Shown: positions 46,977 to 56,975, numbered from the stretch's first letter. The stretch is DNA of 64,000 bases from Flavobacterium sp. LHD-85 (GCF_030929595.1 NZ_JAVFVR010000007.1:124001-188000), one strand, 5' to 3'. Numbers and translations are program-made. The notes: generated by a model not told the origin, from the sequence alone.

Positions 46977-49433
46977 ATGAAGATAAAAAAGAATAAAATC
47001 TTGTTTTGGTTATGTATTGTTTTTGCCTGCTGTTTTTGCAGGAAAGGATATGCACAAGATGTAGATTTAGAGAATTTTTATAAGCCAAACTTTAAAGTAA
47101 CCGGTAACATTAATGCCAATATGATGTACTACACTTCAGATATGCAAAACTCACGTGAGCCTTTTACGTATCTGTTTTCGGGTAGTTTAAATATTAGCGC
47201 TTTTAATTTTAGTGTTCCGTTATTTTATAGTTTCACCAATCAAGGAAATAATTTAGGCTACACCGCGCCATTTGATTTTAATAGATTAAGCATTATGCCC
47301 AAGTATAAATGGGTAAAAGCTTATATAGGAAATGTAAATATGACATTCTCACCGTATACATTAAGCGGTTATCCTTTTAAAGGAGTCGGATTGGAACTTA
47401 CTCCTCAAGGTCCGTTTAAAATTGCCTTAATGGGAGGACAGCTGCTAAAAGCTGTTTCTGAAGAAAATGCTATGGGAGGAGTTCCTGTATATCAGCGTTT
47501 TGGTTATGGAGCTAAAGTAGGTTTCGAGAAAGCGCAATATAAATTGGGCTGGATTGGTTTTTATGCCAAAGACGATGCGAACTCACTAAACATGGTAAAT
47601 GACAATGGAGTTACACCAAAAGAAAACTTTGTAAACAGTTTGATTTTTAGCACTTCTTTAGTCAAAAACTTGAATCTTAATGTGGAGTATGCTTTGTCTG
47701 TGCTAACAGATGATACAAGAAGTGAAAGAATTTCTGGTGGAGGTTTTAGAGATAAAATATTCTCTAGTAAAGAAAGCACAAGTTATATGAATGCCTTGAA
47801 TGTTAATTTTGATTATAATATTCAAAAAAGTACTGTCGGGTTAACATATGAGCGCATAGATCCAAATTATAATACTCTTGGAGCATTGTATTTTAATAAT
47901 GACTTAGAAAATATTGCATTGCGTTTTGCGAGGCCTTTTTATCAAGATAAAATTACGGTTTCAACTAGTTTAGGATTTCAAAAAGATGATTTGGATAAAG
48001 TAAAAAAGCAAGATACAAAACGTGTGGTTGGTTCGATTAACATGAATTATAGAGTAACTGATCAACTGAATATTACCGGTAGTTATTCTAATTTTTCAAC
48101 CTACACAAACAAAAAATTAGATCAGTTTGAGCTTATAAACAATCCAAATGTCGTGCAGGCAGATACGTTAGATTACAGGCAATTATCTCAAAATGCCAAT
48201 GTAAATATGTCCTATGCTTTTGGAAAAAAGAGAAACCAAAACTTAAATTTCAATTACAGCATTGCAGGTCAGGCCAATGAGCAAGGCGGGATAATACGCA
48301 AAGGACAGGCAAGCACAGTTCAGAATTATAACTTAGCGCATACAGTTAGTTTTCTGGCCACAAAAGTTGCTTTAAACAGTTCGCTTAATTATACCAAAAA
48401 TGAAGTGAGCCGAAACAACAATTCTGCTATGGGAGCTTCGGTTGGAGCATCTAAGAAATTGTTTAAAGACAAACTGAATACTAATCTTGGTGTCTTATAC
48501 AATAATTCGCAAGGAAATATGAATTCAAGTTCTGTTTTTGGAGTTAAGTTCAATAATAGTTATGTAATGTTAGAAAGACATAATTTCAGTTTGAATATTA
48601 TTTCAATGTTTAGAAGCAGTACAAACACTCAGAAGTTTAACGATTTAACAGCAACCCTAAATTACTCTTGTTCGCTTGACAAGATTAAATTGCCGGCTAA
48701 AAAAGAGCCTAAAAAAGAAAAAGAAGAGGTCCTAAATCCTATTCTAAAAATAAATCATAAGGACAAGACTTACGAAGGAACAAGGGACGAAATTATAAAA
48801 CAGCTTCAAGATATGCAGCTGGCACTTCGCCCAATGCCTACTGAAGATGTTGATGAGCTTCAGCATTTGCTGACACTTACAACTTTGACTCCTGATGACG
48901 ATAGCTTCAAAGAAAAAGCTTTAACCTATCTTAAAGCGTATGATGCCAATAATGATATTTTAAATAAATACGACAATTATATTCTTGAGACAACCAAAAG
49001 TTTAAAAGAAGAAATGATCCGAAAAGATGAAGGATATGAGAATGATTATGTTATGGCTCTAGGAAGAGTAAATAAACATAAAATGCACGGCGTAAGTGAG
49101 AAAGATGCAACAGATAAGGTGAGTTACAATTCTTATCTAAAACTAGTAGAGCGAAAAAACAAAAAATTACAGCCTTTATTAGTGCATCGATGGATGTATA
49201 ATGAGATTGCAGTTCTTTCAGATACACCTGTTGATCAGATTTCTAAAAATGAAAATCTTTCTGTTTTTAATAAAGAAGAACTAGGGCATTTCTTCAAGAT
49301 GATGAAAGAGAAAAAGACAGAAAAAGAAGTTATTGAAGAATTGAAAATAAAATTAATTCCATTCTATCATGACTTAGCACTTAAAAATGTAAAAGATGAT
49401 GAGGTTGATTTTAAGTTTTTAAAGAATAATTAA
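46977..49433 (+). CDS. Predicted outer-membrane beta-barrel protein with C-terminal helical domain
   Basis: 818 aa with a signal peptide (MKIKKNKILFWLCIVFACCFCRKGYAQ). Residues about 40-575 are long amphipathic aromatic-rich strands (FKVTGNINANMMYY, FNFSVPLFYSFTNQG, LTYERIDPNYNTLG, LNFNYSIAGQAN) with short turns, as in large outer-membrane barrels. After a Lys/Glu-rich stretch (PAKKEPKKEKEEVL, about 575) the last ~240 residues are helical and charged and should lie in the periplasm or at the surface. It is not a SusC or PorP/SprF type. Located between the PKD lipoprotein and the giant beta protein. It could be the outer-membrane component of the island's export or display machinery. Confidence 0.65.
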   Translation: MKIKKNKILFWLCIVFACCFCRKGYAQDVDLENFYKPNFKVTGNINANMMYYTSDMQNSREPFTYLFSGSLNISAFNFSVPLFYSFTNQGNNLGYTAPFDFNRLSIMPKYKWVKAYIGNVNMTFSPYTLSGYPFKGVGLELTPQGPFKIALMGGQLLKAVSEENAMGGVPVYQRFGYGAKVGFEKAQYKLGWIGFYAKDDANSLNMVNDNGVTPKENFVNSLIFSTSLVKNLNLNVEYALSVLTDDTRSERISGGGFRDKIFSSKESTSYMNALNVNFDYNIQKSTVGLTYERIDPNYNTLGALYFNNDLENIALRFARPFYQDKITVSTSLGFQKDDLDKVKKQDTKRVVGSINMNYRVTDQLNITGSYSNFSTYTNKKLDQFELINNPNVVQADTLDYRQLSQNANVNMSYAFGKKRNQNLNFNYSIAGQANEQGGIIRKGQASTVQNYNLAHTVSFLATKVALNSSLNYTKNEVSRNNNSAMGASVGASKKLFKDKLNTNLGVLYNNSQGNMNSSSVFGVKFNNSYVMLERHNFSLNIISMFRSSTNTQKFNDLTATLNYSCSLDKIKLPAKKEPKKEKEEVLNPILKINHKDKTYEGTRDEIIKQLQDMQLALRPMPTEDVDELQHLLTLTTLTPDDDSFKEKALTYLKAYDANNDILNKYDNYILETTKSLKEEMIRKDEGYENDYVMALGRVNKHKMHGVSEKDATDKVSYNSYLKLVERKNKKLQPLLVHRWMYNEIAVLSDTPVDQISKNENLSVFNKEELGHFFKMMKEKKTEKEVIEELKIKLIPFYHDLALKNVKDDEVDFKFLKNN

Positions 49434-49506
49434 GAGTCAAAAAAGCGAATAAAATATAAAAGAAGTTAGTATGCTTTATTTTTCAAAAAAACAGAATGAT
49501 TTGCTT

Positions 49507-52500
49507 ATGAAAAAGAATTACAAATTACATTTTGCAGCCTTACTGATCATGCTTTCGGTTGTTTTTTCTTATGGGCAGGATATTGCACCTCCCAAAGAAC
49601 TAAGCGCCGCTTCGAGTTCAATCCAAAAAATTGAAGCCTCTGAACGTTGGGTAGATAAATTCTCGAATGAGGATTTGGTCGAATTGCCAATCGGAATTCG
49701 TAAAACAGTAAGTAATGTGCAATATTCTATCGGAATAACAAAAGCCACTTTTACGCCTGAGTATACTACTTTGACTGTTTTTTGTAGAGTAGATATTCCG
49801 CAAAAAGATAAGAATGGACAGCCGATGCAATTGTTTTTTGGTGCCAATAATGTAAAATTATCGCATCAAGGAGGTATTATAGGAGAAGCTAAGTTAGTGT
49901 TATTAGGCAATGTTGATATTCCTTTTAGCGAAAATAAATGGCAGGTATCGCTATATGGCGGTTTTGATATGGCAACCGGAAATGTCAATGATGATTTGAC
50001 TTATGTAACAATTGACTGTGATGGTTTTAAAGAAATGAAAATTTCGGGAGCTGTAGAATTTTCAAGAGACTTGATATTGCCAATTGACCCAATAAGCAAA
50101 ACTGTCGACGAGAAAAAAACAACAGTTCCAAAAACGTATTACAACGGTAAAACAGCTCAGATTCCTAATAGAGTTAGAGGTGAGTTTAACTTCATGGCAA
50201 GCAGTTGGAATGATATTCTGGTCAATGTAAGCATCCAGCCTTTTGTTTTGAAAGACAAACGTAACGGAAAAGATTTTGAAGGGAATTTTCAGTTTTTAGT
50301 TAGTAATGCGGTTTTAGATTTAAGTGATTTAAGAAATAATCCTACCGTAGTTTTTCCAGAATATTATTCAAAAAACGCACTTTTAGTGCCCAGTGCGGAA
50401 GCATGGAAAGGTGTATTTATACAGACATTTGATGTAGGTCTTCCAAAAGAATTTCAAACTACCGATACCGCTTCAAAGAAAGAAAGAATTCATGTAGGCG
50501 CCCAAAATCTTATTATCGATAAATATGGAGTTTCAGGAACTTTCTATGCAGATAATGTTTTCCCTCTGGATAGAGGTATCACGAGTCAAGAAAAATCTTG
50601 GGCTTATTCTTTAGATCACATAGATGTAACCATTGCAGCGAACACTTTTGTAAAAGCAAATTTGAGCGGTCAGATTCTTTTGCCAATTAGTAAAGTTGTA
50701 CAAGAGAAGAAAGAAAAAGCAGCAGCCACAACACCAGCAACCACAACACCAACTACTGGAGCACCAGCTACAGCAGAAACACCTGCAAAAGCTCCACAAA
50801 CCAATAGAGCAGGATTGGCTTATACTGGTTTTATTTCCATGCAGGAACAGCAGTTGGTTGTAGTTACAAAAGACTCAATTGCTTTTGATATCTGGAAAGC
50901 AAGAGCATTACTGTTGCCAAATAGTTCTATTGAATTAAAATTAGTAAATGGAAAATTTTTACCTAAAGCAAATTTAAACGGATCAGTTTCTTTTGGAACC
51001 AATAAAGAAGCCACAGATGACAGCAATGTAGAAGGAAAAAAGACAGTTGATTTTAAAGGAATTTCTTTTGAAAACTTACAATTGCAGACAGTTTCACCTA
51101 TTATTTCTGTTCGAAATATGGGGTATAAAGGCATGGTTACCTTTGGTAATTTTCCTGTTTCGATTGGTAATATAAATGTAGCCATTAATGGAGATGATTC
51201 GAGGATCGATTTTGATCTGGGAATTAATTTGATGGATGAAACTAGCGGAGCTGGTGCTACAGCGCGAATAGGCATCTTAGGAAAAATGTATGATGATGGC
51301 TATAGGCAGCGAAGCAGATATAACGGGCTAGATGTTTCGGCGATTAGTATAGAATGTAAGTTTAGCGGACTCTACATTAAAGGAAGTCTTATCCTGATGG
51401 AAAAAGATCCTGTATATGGAAACGGATTCAATGCAGATCTGGAGGTTGATGTTGCAGAAGTAGTGAATGTAAAAGCAAAAGCTATTTTCGGGCGCACTAG
51501 TTTTAGATATTGGTATTTTGATGCATCGGTAAAAATTCATACTACCCCTTCGCCATTTATGATCAATGGTTTTGCCGGCGGTGCTTATTATAAAATGCGT
51601 CGAAATGAAGATATAGCCGTTAGCGAATTTTCTCCTTCAGGTCTAAGTTATCGACCAGATGAAAAAATAAATTTGGGTGTTAAAGCCTTAATTTACTTTT
51701 TTGTCGGATCGGAGAAAGTTTGTAATGGTGAAGCAGGATTTGAAATAGCTTTTAATTCAAAAGGTGGAGTAAACCGATTAGCGATTTTCGGCAAAGCAAA
51801 AGTAATGGCTGAAATTGAAGGATTGGGAGATATGGTTTCTTTAGTACAAAAAGTAAAATCAAATTTAACGGCAAAGAAAAGCCTATTGAACATGAGTACA
51901 GGTGAACTGATAGGGTCTTTTGTAAGTAACTTTCTCCCGAAAGCAAAAGAAGCTATACCAGAACCTTTAACAGATGCAGTAGGAATAAAAATGGCATCTG
52001 CTATCGAATTTGATTTTCAGAATAAATCGATGCATGGTACAATGGATGTATATATCAATACGCCAGGTAATTTTCTTTCTGGAATCGGAGAAGGAGGAAG
52101 AGCAGGTTGGGGAGTTTTCCATAAAGATCCACAAGATTGGTACATGTACATGGGAACGCCAGATGACAGATGTGGGGTAAAAATTGGTGTAGCTGGAATG
52201 TTCTTAAAAACCACCAGTTATTTTATGGCAGGAACAAAACTTCCGGGAAGTCCACCGCCACCGCCACAGGTTGCTAGTATTTTAGGTGTCGATTATAAAG
52301 AACTTGATTACATGCGTGACGAGAATGCACTGGCAAATGGAGGCGGTTTAGCCTTTGGAACAAGTTTAGATTTTGATACAGGAGATTTAAGTTTCTTACT
52401 TTTTTATGCCCGTTTTCAGGCAGGAATGGGATTCGATATTATGCTTAAAGATTATCAAGAAGCAAGATGTTCAAACACTGGAAAGACCGTAGGAATAAAT

Positions 52501-54198
52501 GGCTGGTATGCCAACGGACAATCTTATGCTTATTTGCAGGGAGAACTAGGAATAAGAGTTAAATTATCATTCTTAAAATTAAAAGTTCCAATTATTTCAG
52601 GAGGAGCTGCCGTTTTATTGCAGGCAAAATTACCAAACCCAGTTTGGATGCGAGGATATATGGCAGGAAATATGAATATATTGGGAGGATTGATAAAAGG
52701 AAAATTCCGCTTTAAATTTGAAATTGGAGAAGAATGCCAATTTGAAAACGGATTGCCTCTAGGAGGCATCAAACTGATAACAGATGTAACTCCAAAACAA
52801 AGCTCAACAGATGTAGATGTTTTTGCGATACCGCAAGCGGCATTTTCTATGAAAGTGAATGAAGCTTTTGTTATTCCTGAAGATGCTGGAGATGTTACTT
52901 ACAAAGTAATTTTAGAAAAATTTAAAGTGTTTGATGGAACAAAAGAAATTCCTGGTACTTTTGAATGGAGTACAATGAAAGACCGAGTTAATTTTGTTTC
53001 AAGTGATATTCTTCCTCCGCATAAAGAATTAAAAGTTCAAGTTGAGGTTAGTTTCCAGAAAATGGTAAACGGTTCTTTCCAGCCTATAAAAGTAGACGGA
53101 AAAGTGGCTACAGAATTTGAAGAAAGGATATTTACAACTGGAGGGGCTCCAAACCATATCCCACTTACCAATATCAAATATTCATATCCAATTGTAGATC
53201 AGAAATATTTCCTTGAAGAAGAATACCCAAAAGGATATATTCAGCTTAAACGAGGCCAGGATTATTTGTTTGAAGACTCAAATTGGGAGACTAGTATTAA
53301 GGTAGATCAAGATGGAACTTCAAATTCAAAACCTGTAGCGTTTAATTATGAGACAAGTTCAAACGAAGTGTATTATAATTTGCCGAATATAGATCAAGAA
53401 AAGAAATACAATTTTTCTATCGTAAGTAATTTGAAGCAGAATTCATCTAACAGAGGAACGACGGCTGAAAAAAGCAATACAATAAGTGATGACGGCAACG
53501 ATATACAAATAAGGGAAAATCAAGCCGATGCCTTGTCTAAAGCCGAAGGAAGCATTGACCGTTTGACCTATTCATTCAACACTAGTAAGTACAAGACTTT
53601 TGCGTCTAAGATGAACGCAATCAATACTCAAAGCTACAATTTTGGAGTATTATATTCAGATGTGATTTATTTGACTAATACCATTTCAAGTCAGGAAGCT
53701 TTTGATATAGTTGAACTTAGTGGAGTAACCTATAGTGACAATAAGCCTGTAGTAACAGCTGAATCTAAATTAAACGATCAATATTACGCAACAGATATTT
53801 ATCCTTATTTGTACAAAGATTATCCTTTAAATGGAACTTTTTATATTAAGAATAGAGATACTAGTGAGTTAGGGGTTGTTCCTGCCAAAGCAATAACGCT
53901 TGATGCTTATTACATGACTAGTATTGAAAATGACGTTAATCATTCATGGACAAAAGGTAATTTTCCATTCAAGTACAATATGCCATTGCTTTACAAGGAG
54001 GATTGGGTTGACTTAAACAATCAAATTGTTAACTCGTATGTTAATGGCGATACAAGTCTTGCCCAACGTTTTAAGCAGAATATTTTCCAGTTTATGCGAT
54101 ATGGAAATTACGAAATCGTAATGAAATACAATTTGCCAGGAAACAAGCAAGCAAATGAATTTACTTATAAGTTTAGAAACAACAATAACTTTAGATAA
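49507..54198 (+). CDS. Giant beta-rich exported protein of unknown function
   Basis: 1563 aa from the ATG at 49507, which gives a clean signal peptide (MKKNYKLHFAALLIMLSVVFSYGQ); the frame is open from 49471. Almost the whole sequence is predicted beta by inspection, with repeated amphipathic segments (VSGTFYADNVFPL, ANLNGSVSFGTN, VSISVRNMG-like turns). An Ala/Thr/Pro-rich linker lies at about 405-432 and a proline run at about 912-920. Cys residues are few and no catalytic motif is seen. No T9SS sorting domain. I do not recognise the family. Hypotheses: an extended outer-membrane or periplasm-spanning beta structure working with the upstream barrel. Confidence 0.6.
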   Translation: MKKNYKLHFAALLIMLSVVFSYGQDIAPPKELSAASSSIQKIEASERWVDKFSNEDLVELPIGIRKTVSNVQYSIGITKATFTPEYTTLTVFCRVDIPQKDKNGQPMQLFFGANNVKLSHQGGIIGEAKLVLLGNVDIPFSENKWQVSLYGGFDMATGNVNDDLTYVTIDCDGFKEMKISGAVEFSRDLILPIDPISKTVDEKKTTVPKTYYNGKTAQIPNRVRGEFNFMASSWNDILVNVSIQPFVLKDKRNGKDFEGNFQFLVSNAVLDLSDLRNNPTVVFPEYYSKNALLVPSAEAWKGVFIQTFDVGLPKEFQTTDTASKKERIHVGAQNLIIDKYGVSGTFYADNVFPLDRGITSQEKSWAYSLDHIDVTIAANTFVKANLSGQILLPISKVVQEKKEKAAATTPATTTPTTGAPATAETPAKAPQTNRAGLAYTGFISMQEQQLVVVTKDSIAFDIWKARALLLPNSSIELKLVNGKFLPKANLNGSVSFGTNKEATDDSNVEGKKTVDFKGISFENLQLQTVSPIISVRNMGYKGMVTFGNFPVSIGNINVAINGDDSRIDFDLGINLMDETSGAGATARIGILGKMYDDGYRQRSRYNGLDVSAISIECKFSGLYIKGSLILMEKDPVYGNGFNADLEVDVAEVVNVKAKAIFGRTSFRYWYFDASVKIHTTPSPFMINGFAGGAYYKMRRNEDIAVSEFSPSGLSYRPDEKINLGVKALIYFFVGSEKVCNGEAGFEIAFNSKGGVNRLAIFGKAKVMAEIEGLGDMVSLVQKVKSNLTAKKSLLNMSTGELIGSFVSNFLPKAKEAIPEPLTDAVGIKMASAIEFDFQNKSMHGTMDVYINTPGNFLSGIGEGGRAGWGVFHKDPQDWYMYMGTPDDRCGVKIGVAGMFLKTTSYFMAGTKLPGSPPPPPQVASILGVDYKELDYMRDENALANGGGLAFGTSLDFDTGDLSFLLFYARFQAGMGFDIMLKDYQEARCSNTGKTVGINGWYANGQSYAYLQGELGIRVKLSFLKLKVPIISGGAAVLLQAKLPNPVWMRGYMAGNMNILGGLIKGKFRFKFEIGEECQFENGLPLGGIKLITDVTPKQSSTDVDVFAIPQAAFSMKVNEAFVIPEDAGDVTYKVILEKFKVFDGTKEIPGTFEWSTMKDRVNFVSSDILPPHKELKVQVEVSFQKMVNGSFQPIKVDGKVATEFEERIFTTGGAPNHIPLTNIKYSYPIVDQKYFLEEEYPKGYIQLKRGQDYLFEDSNWETSIKVDQDGTSNSKPVAFNYETSSNEVYYNLPNIDQEKKYNFSIVSNLKQNSSNRGTTAEKSNTISDDGNDIQIRENQADALSKAEGSIDRLTYSFNTSKYKTFASKMNAINTQSYNFGVLYSDVIYLTNTISSQEAFDIVELSGVTYSDNKPVVTAESKLNDQYYATDIYPYLYKDYPLNGTFYIKNRDTSELGVVPAKAITLDAYYMTSIENDVNHSWTKGNFPFKYNMPLLYKEDWVDLNNQIVNSYVNGDTSLAQRFKQNIFQFMRYGNYEIVMKYNLPGNKQANEFTYKFRNNNNFR

Positions 54199-54226
54199 TT
54201 TCTAGAAAGAACTGATAGATAATCGA

Positions 54227-54261
54227 AAAAAATCCGTTTGAAAATTCTCAAACGGATTTTT
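54227..54261 (+). terminator. Terminator after the giant beta protein gene
   Basis: AAAATCCGTTTGA (54229-54241) pairs with TCAAACGGATTTT (54248-54260). Confidence 0.85.
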
Positions 54262-54351
54262 GGATTTAATGCGATTAGCGTTCTCTATATTTAGCTGTTT
54301 TTTCATTAATTTTCATAGCTCAGAATGCTGTATTAAAACTTGAAGAAAAAA

Positions 54352-54615
54352 ATGTTTGAAGTTTACGTAAACAAACAAAATAATGGTGGAATTAAAAGAT
54401 TCATCATACCTAAAAATAAAGGATATAATAATTCTACATGGATTCTCGTAACTGTAAAAGGGAATAAAGAATTTCTAATGGAAAGATTTTTTGAAGAATT
54501 GAAGATTATAGAAGAAGAATGGGAATTAAAAACAAATTATGCCTTTCCGTCTGCACTTATGAATGAGTTTTTACGCTTAGATTTTGAGGATGAAAATCTT
54601 GAAGCCAACTTGTAA
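54352..54615 (+). CDS. Small cytoplasmic protein, possible orphan immunity gene
   Basis: 87 aa (MFEVYVNKQNNGGIKRFIIP). The ATG at 54352 is chosen over a TTG at 54340. No signal, no recognised family; a mixed alpha/beta acidic protein. It shares an identical 20-base start region with the gene at 41976, although the proteins then diverge. It lies after the terminator at the end of the island. Confidence 0.5.
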   Translation: MFEVYVNKQNNGGIKRFIIPKNKGYNNSTWILVTVKGNKEFLMERFFEELKIIEEEWELKTNYAFPSALMNEFLRLDFEDENLEANL

Positions 54616-54665
54616 TTCAAGTCATTTTTGTTGAATTAATAATAGCAAAATAAAAAAGAGCGATT

Positions 54666-55106
54666 ATGAGAATAAGAAGAGATTTTTTTGCAAAACATAT
54701 GGGGATTGAGTGTAGGTTTTGGGAGAAAGAAAATAGTTTTTATATTGTACAAACAGACTATCGTGAAGAATTATTAAGTAAAGGTTTTAGAATAGATAAT
54801 GAACTAAAATCTAGGGTATTTAAAGAAGTTTCTTTTAATGATATTGAAAGCGCTTACCGCGTAAACACTTTTTGCACATACAAGGGTTTTAAGTTTTTTG
54901 TAGAAAGTGCTTCTAACGGAAAATACACTTTGCGACCATTAGAGGAAGCAATGAAGCATTTTAACGATTTTCCTAAACATGCTTATGATCCTGTATATGA
55001 AGCTGAGGAAAATGAAATAGAAAAGCTTTGGGAAGAAAGAGAGCCAATAGATGGGTTTGTTTTTGATGCTGAACCAATAGTTTATATTGAAAAAAATAAG
55101 TATTAA
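54666..55106 (+). CDS. Small cytoplasmic protein, possible orphan immunity gene
   Basis: 146 aa (MRIRRDFFAKHMGIECRFWE). No signal peptide, no recognised family. Acidic C-terminal half (EAEENEIEKLWEEREPIDGF) and a middle with GFKFFVESASNGKYTLRPLEEA. Located 50 bases after the previous small gene and probably transcribed with it. Immunity role inferred only from size, acidity and position. Confidence 0.5.
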   Translation: MRIRRDFFAKHMGIECRFWEKENSFYIVQTDYREELLSKGFRIDNELKSRVFKEVSFNDIESAYRVNTFCTYKGFKFFVESASNGKYTLRPLEEAMKHFNDFPKHAYDPVYEAEENEIEKLWEEREPIDGFVFDAEPIVYIEKNKY

Positions 55107-55225
55107 AAGCGTTTTAGAAACTGTTAAACAATTTTTACTTTTCTATATTCCGATTCAGATCTGTTTCATCTTCATCGAAATTTTATTGCCATGTAAAAAA
55201 ATGTGTTCTCTAAACCTGAAAATTT

Positions 55226-55255
55226 AAAAAGCCAGAAAATAAGTTCTGGCTTTTT
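55226..55255. terminator. Bidirectional terminator between convergent genes
   Basis: AAAAAGCCAGAA (55226-55237) pairs with TTCTGGCTTTTT (55244-55255). It has A- and T-runs on both sides and lies between the plus-strand island and the minus-strand DoxX-like gene. Confidence 0.85.
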
Positions 55256-55265
55256 AAATTTGTTT

Positions 55266-56087
55266 TTATCTAATCCTTATAAATTTCAGATTATCAGTTT
55301 TGGTTGTAATGATTAAATTGACTTTGTTCAAGGTGTATTTTCCTTTTAGATAGTCTTTTGTTTTATTCTGTTTATCGTTTGTTTTTAAAGTTAAAGAATC
55401 TTTTGTAAACGAATATTCACCATTTACAGTGTTTTTTAATCGGTCGGTTTTGTTTATTTGAAAATTATTCATGATTTCAAAATGTAACCTTTCTTTAGTT
55501 TGAAGATTTTCCCAAGTTCCGTAAAAATCGTCTTGTGACATGTATTTGGTTTTCATAATACTGAACATGATAAAGAAACCAATAAATACAGCAGGAATAT
55601 AAACGAATTTTATTACACTAATCTTATTCAGCCATTTGGGTCTGTCACTGTTTTGAAACAAAGGAGGTTCTTCCAAAAAGTATTTTAGAAAAACTTTATA
55701 ATCAGAAAATAGTACAAACAAAGCCATTAGAGTTAATGTTATTGCAATTTCTTTTGCATTAATATCATAAGCGAAATCTGTTAGAAGAATATTGATCATA
55801 AAGGTTAAGAAAAGAATAATCCCTATTCTTGTCGTTTTTCTAAAAAAGAGCAGGAGTGAGCTTATTATCTGTGTAACGGCAATAACAATTGGGTACCAAT
55901 TGCAGTAACCATAATAATACCAAGTAAGACGAAAACCATCCAGAGAACCAATGGGCATATCGTAAACACTTGGTTGAGATACAAACTGGGTTTTTAATAT
56001 TTTACCGTAAGCATATAAGATTATAATTGTAGCTAGAAAATATCGACAAAAGGTGTGTAAGTAAAGATGAATTTTTTGCCAGTTCAT
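55266..56087 (-). CDS. DoxX-like membrane protein with C-terminal beta domain
   Basis: 273 aa. Residues 1-190 contain four to five hydrophobic helices; the first (YFLATIIILYAYGKILKTQF) and GFRLTWYYYGYCNWYPIVIA resemble DoxX/MauE-like proteins. Residues about 195-273 (DFYGTWENLQTKERLHFEIM, YSFTKDSLTLKTND, GKYTLNKVNLIITTK) form a small lipocalin-like beta domain outside the membrane. Function unknown. It follows the AraC gene on the same strand with an 87-base gap. Confidence 0.65.
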   Translation of the reverse strand: MNWQKIHLYLHTFCRYFLATIIILYAYGKILKTQFVSQPSVYDMPIGSLDGFRLTWYYYGYCNWYPIVIAVTQIISSLLLFFRKTTRIGIILFLTFMINILLTDFAYDINAKEIAITLTLMALFVLFSDYKVFLKYFLEEPPLFQNSDRPKWLNKISVIKFVYIPAVFIGFFIMFSIMKTKYMSQDDFYGTWENLQTKERLHFEIMNNFQINKTDRLKNTVNGEYSFTKDSLTLKTNDKQNKTKDYLKGKYTLNKVNLIITTKTDNLKFIRIR

Positions 56088-56174
56088 TTTTTGGGATTTT
56101 TTAGTTTTACATAATTTCGGACTTAGTAAAAGTAGATTAACCCAAAAGAGTAAAATTGTACAAATGGAAACTGT

Positions 56175-56975
56175 TTAGATAAACAGCCAAATATTTTCTT
56201 TTTTTGTATTTATATGCTTAAAAAATATTTGTGGATTCCTGTTTGTTAGTTCTTTAAAGTTTCTAATAAAATGAGATTGATCATAAAAATCATACTGCGA
56301 TAATTCAGAAAAATTTTTGCTTTCTTTTTGTTTGAGAATTGAGTTTCTAAAGCGGTGTATTTTGCGATACTCTGAAGGCGATTTGCCAATGTGTTTTGTA
56401 AATATTTTATTCAAATACTGTCTGCTCATTTGATATTTAAGGGCAATTTCTTCAATTTTTTCGTCAGTTTCAATAGCAGTAAGTATTTTTTCAATTAAAG
56501 AAAAATCTTTGACTTGTAATTTGGAAAGTAGGTAATCTTCAAGCTCTAGAACTTGTTTGTCTCTAGATAAGCTAAAAATTTCAATCATTTTTTCATTATA
56601 GTCAGGCATAAAAGTAAAATCTAAAAGAGTGCTTTCAGAAAAAATGCTTTTCGAATCAGATAAAAACTGACTTATTCCTAATGGCTTGAAATAAATCGTA
56701 ACTTCATTTATAAGTTCTTTATAATGAATTTTGATGGGTTTTTTATATCGCGAAACTACGCATGTCATTATGTTTTTTACAGGAGATGACTGTATGATGA
56801 CTTCGTTATTTTGTATCTCAACATCTATATCTTCATTGGTAGTTAAGATGCAGAAATTGTTTGGGAAAGTTAGATATTGTACAGATCCTGAATTTTTATC
56901 TTTTGAAATAAAGTAATATCCTTCAATATATTTTTTTAAAATTTCATTTTTAGGCTGATAGAAATCCAGATTCAT
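56175..56975 (-). CDS. AraC family transcriptional regulator
   Basis: 266 aa. The C-terminal third has the double HTH of AraC/XylS proteins (IEEIALKYQMSRQYLNKIF then FSELSQYDFYDQSHFIRNFKELTNRNPQIFF). The N-terminal ~140 residues are a ligand or sensing domain of the DUF6597-like type (MNLDFYQPKNEILKKYIEGYYFI). It is divergent from the amidohydrolase gene with a ~196-base intergenic region and could control either direction. Ligand unknown. Confidence 0.88.
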   Translation of the reverse strand: MNLDFYQPKNEILKKYIEGYYFISKDKNSGSVQYLTFPNNFCILTTNEDIDVEIQNNEVIIQSSPVKNIMTCVVSRYKKPIKIHYKELINEVTIYFKPLGISQFLSDSKSIFSESTLLDFTFMPDYNEKMIEIFSLSRDKQVLELEDYLLSKLQVKDFSLIEKILTAIETDEKIEEIALKYQMSRQYLNKIFTKHIGKSPSEYRKIHRFRNSILKQKESKNFSELSQYDFYDQSHFIRNFKELTNRNPQIFFKHINTKKENIWLFI

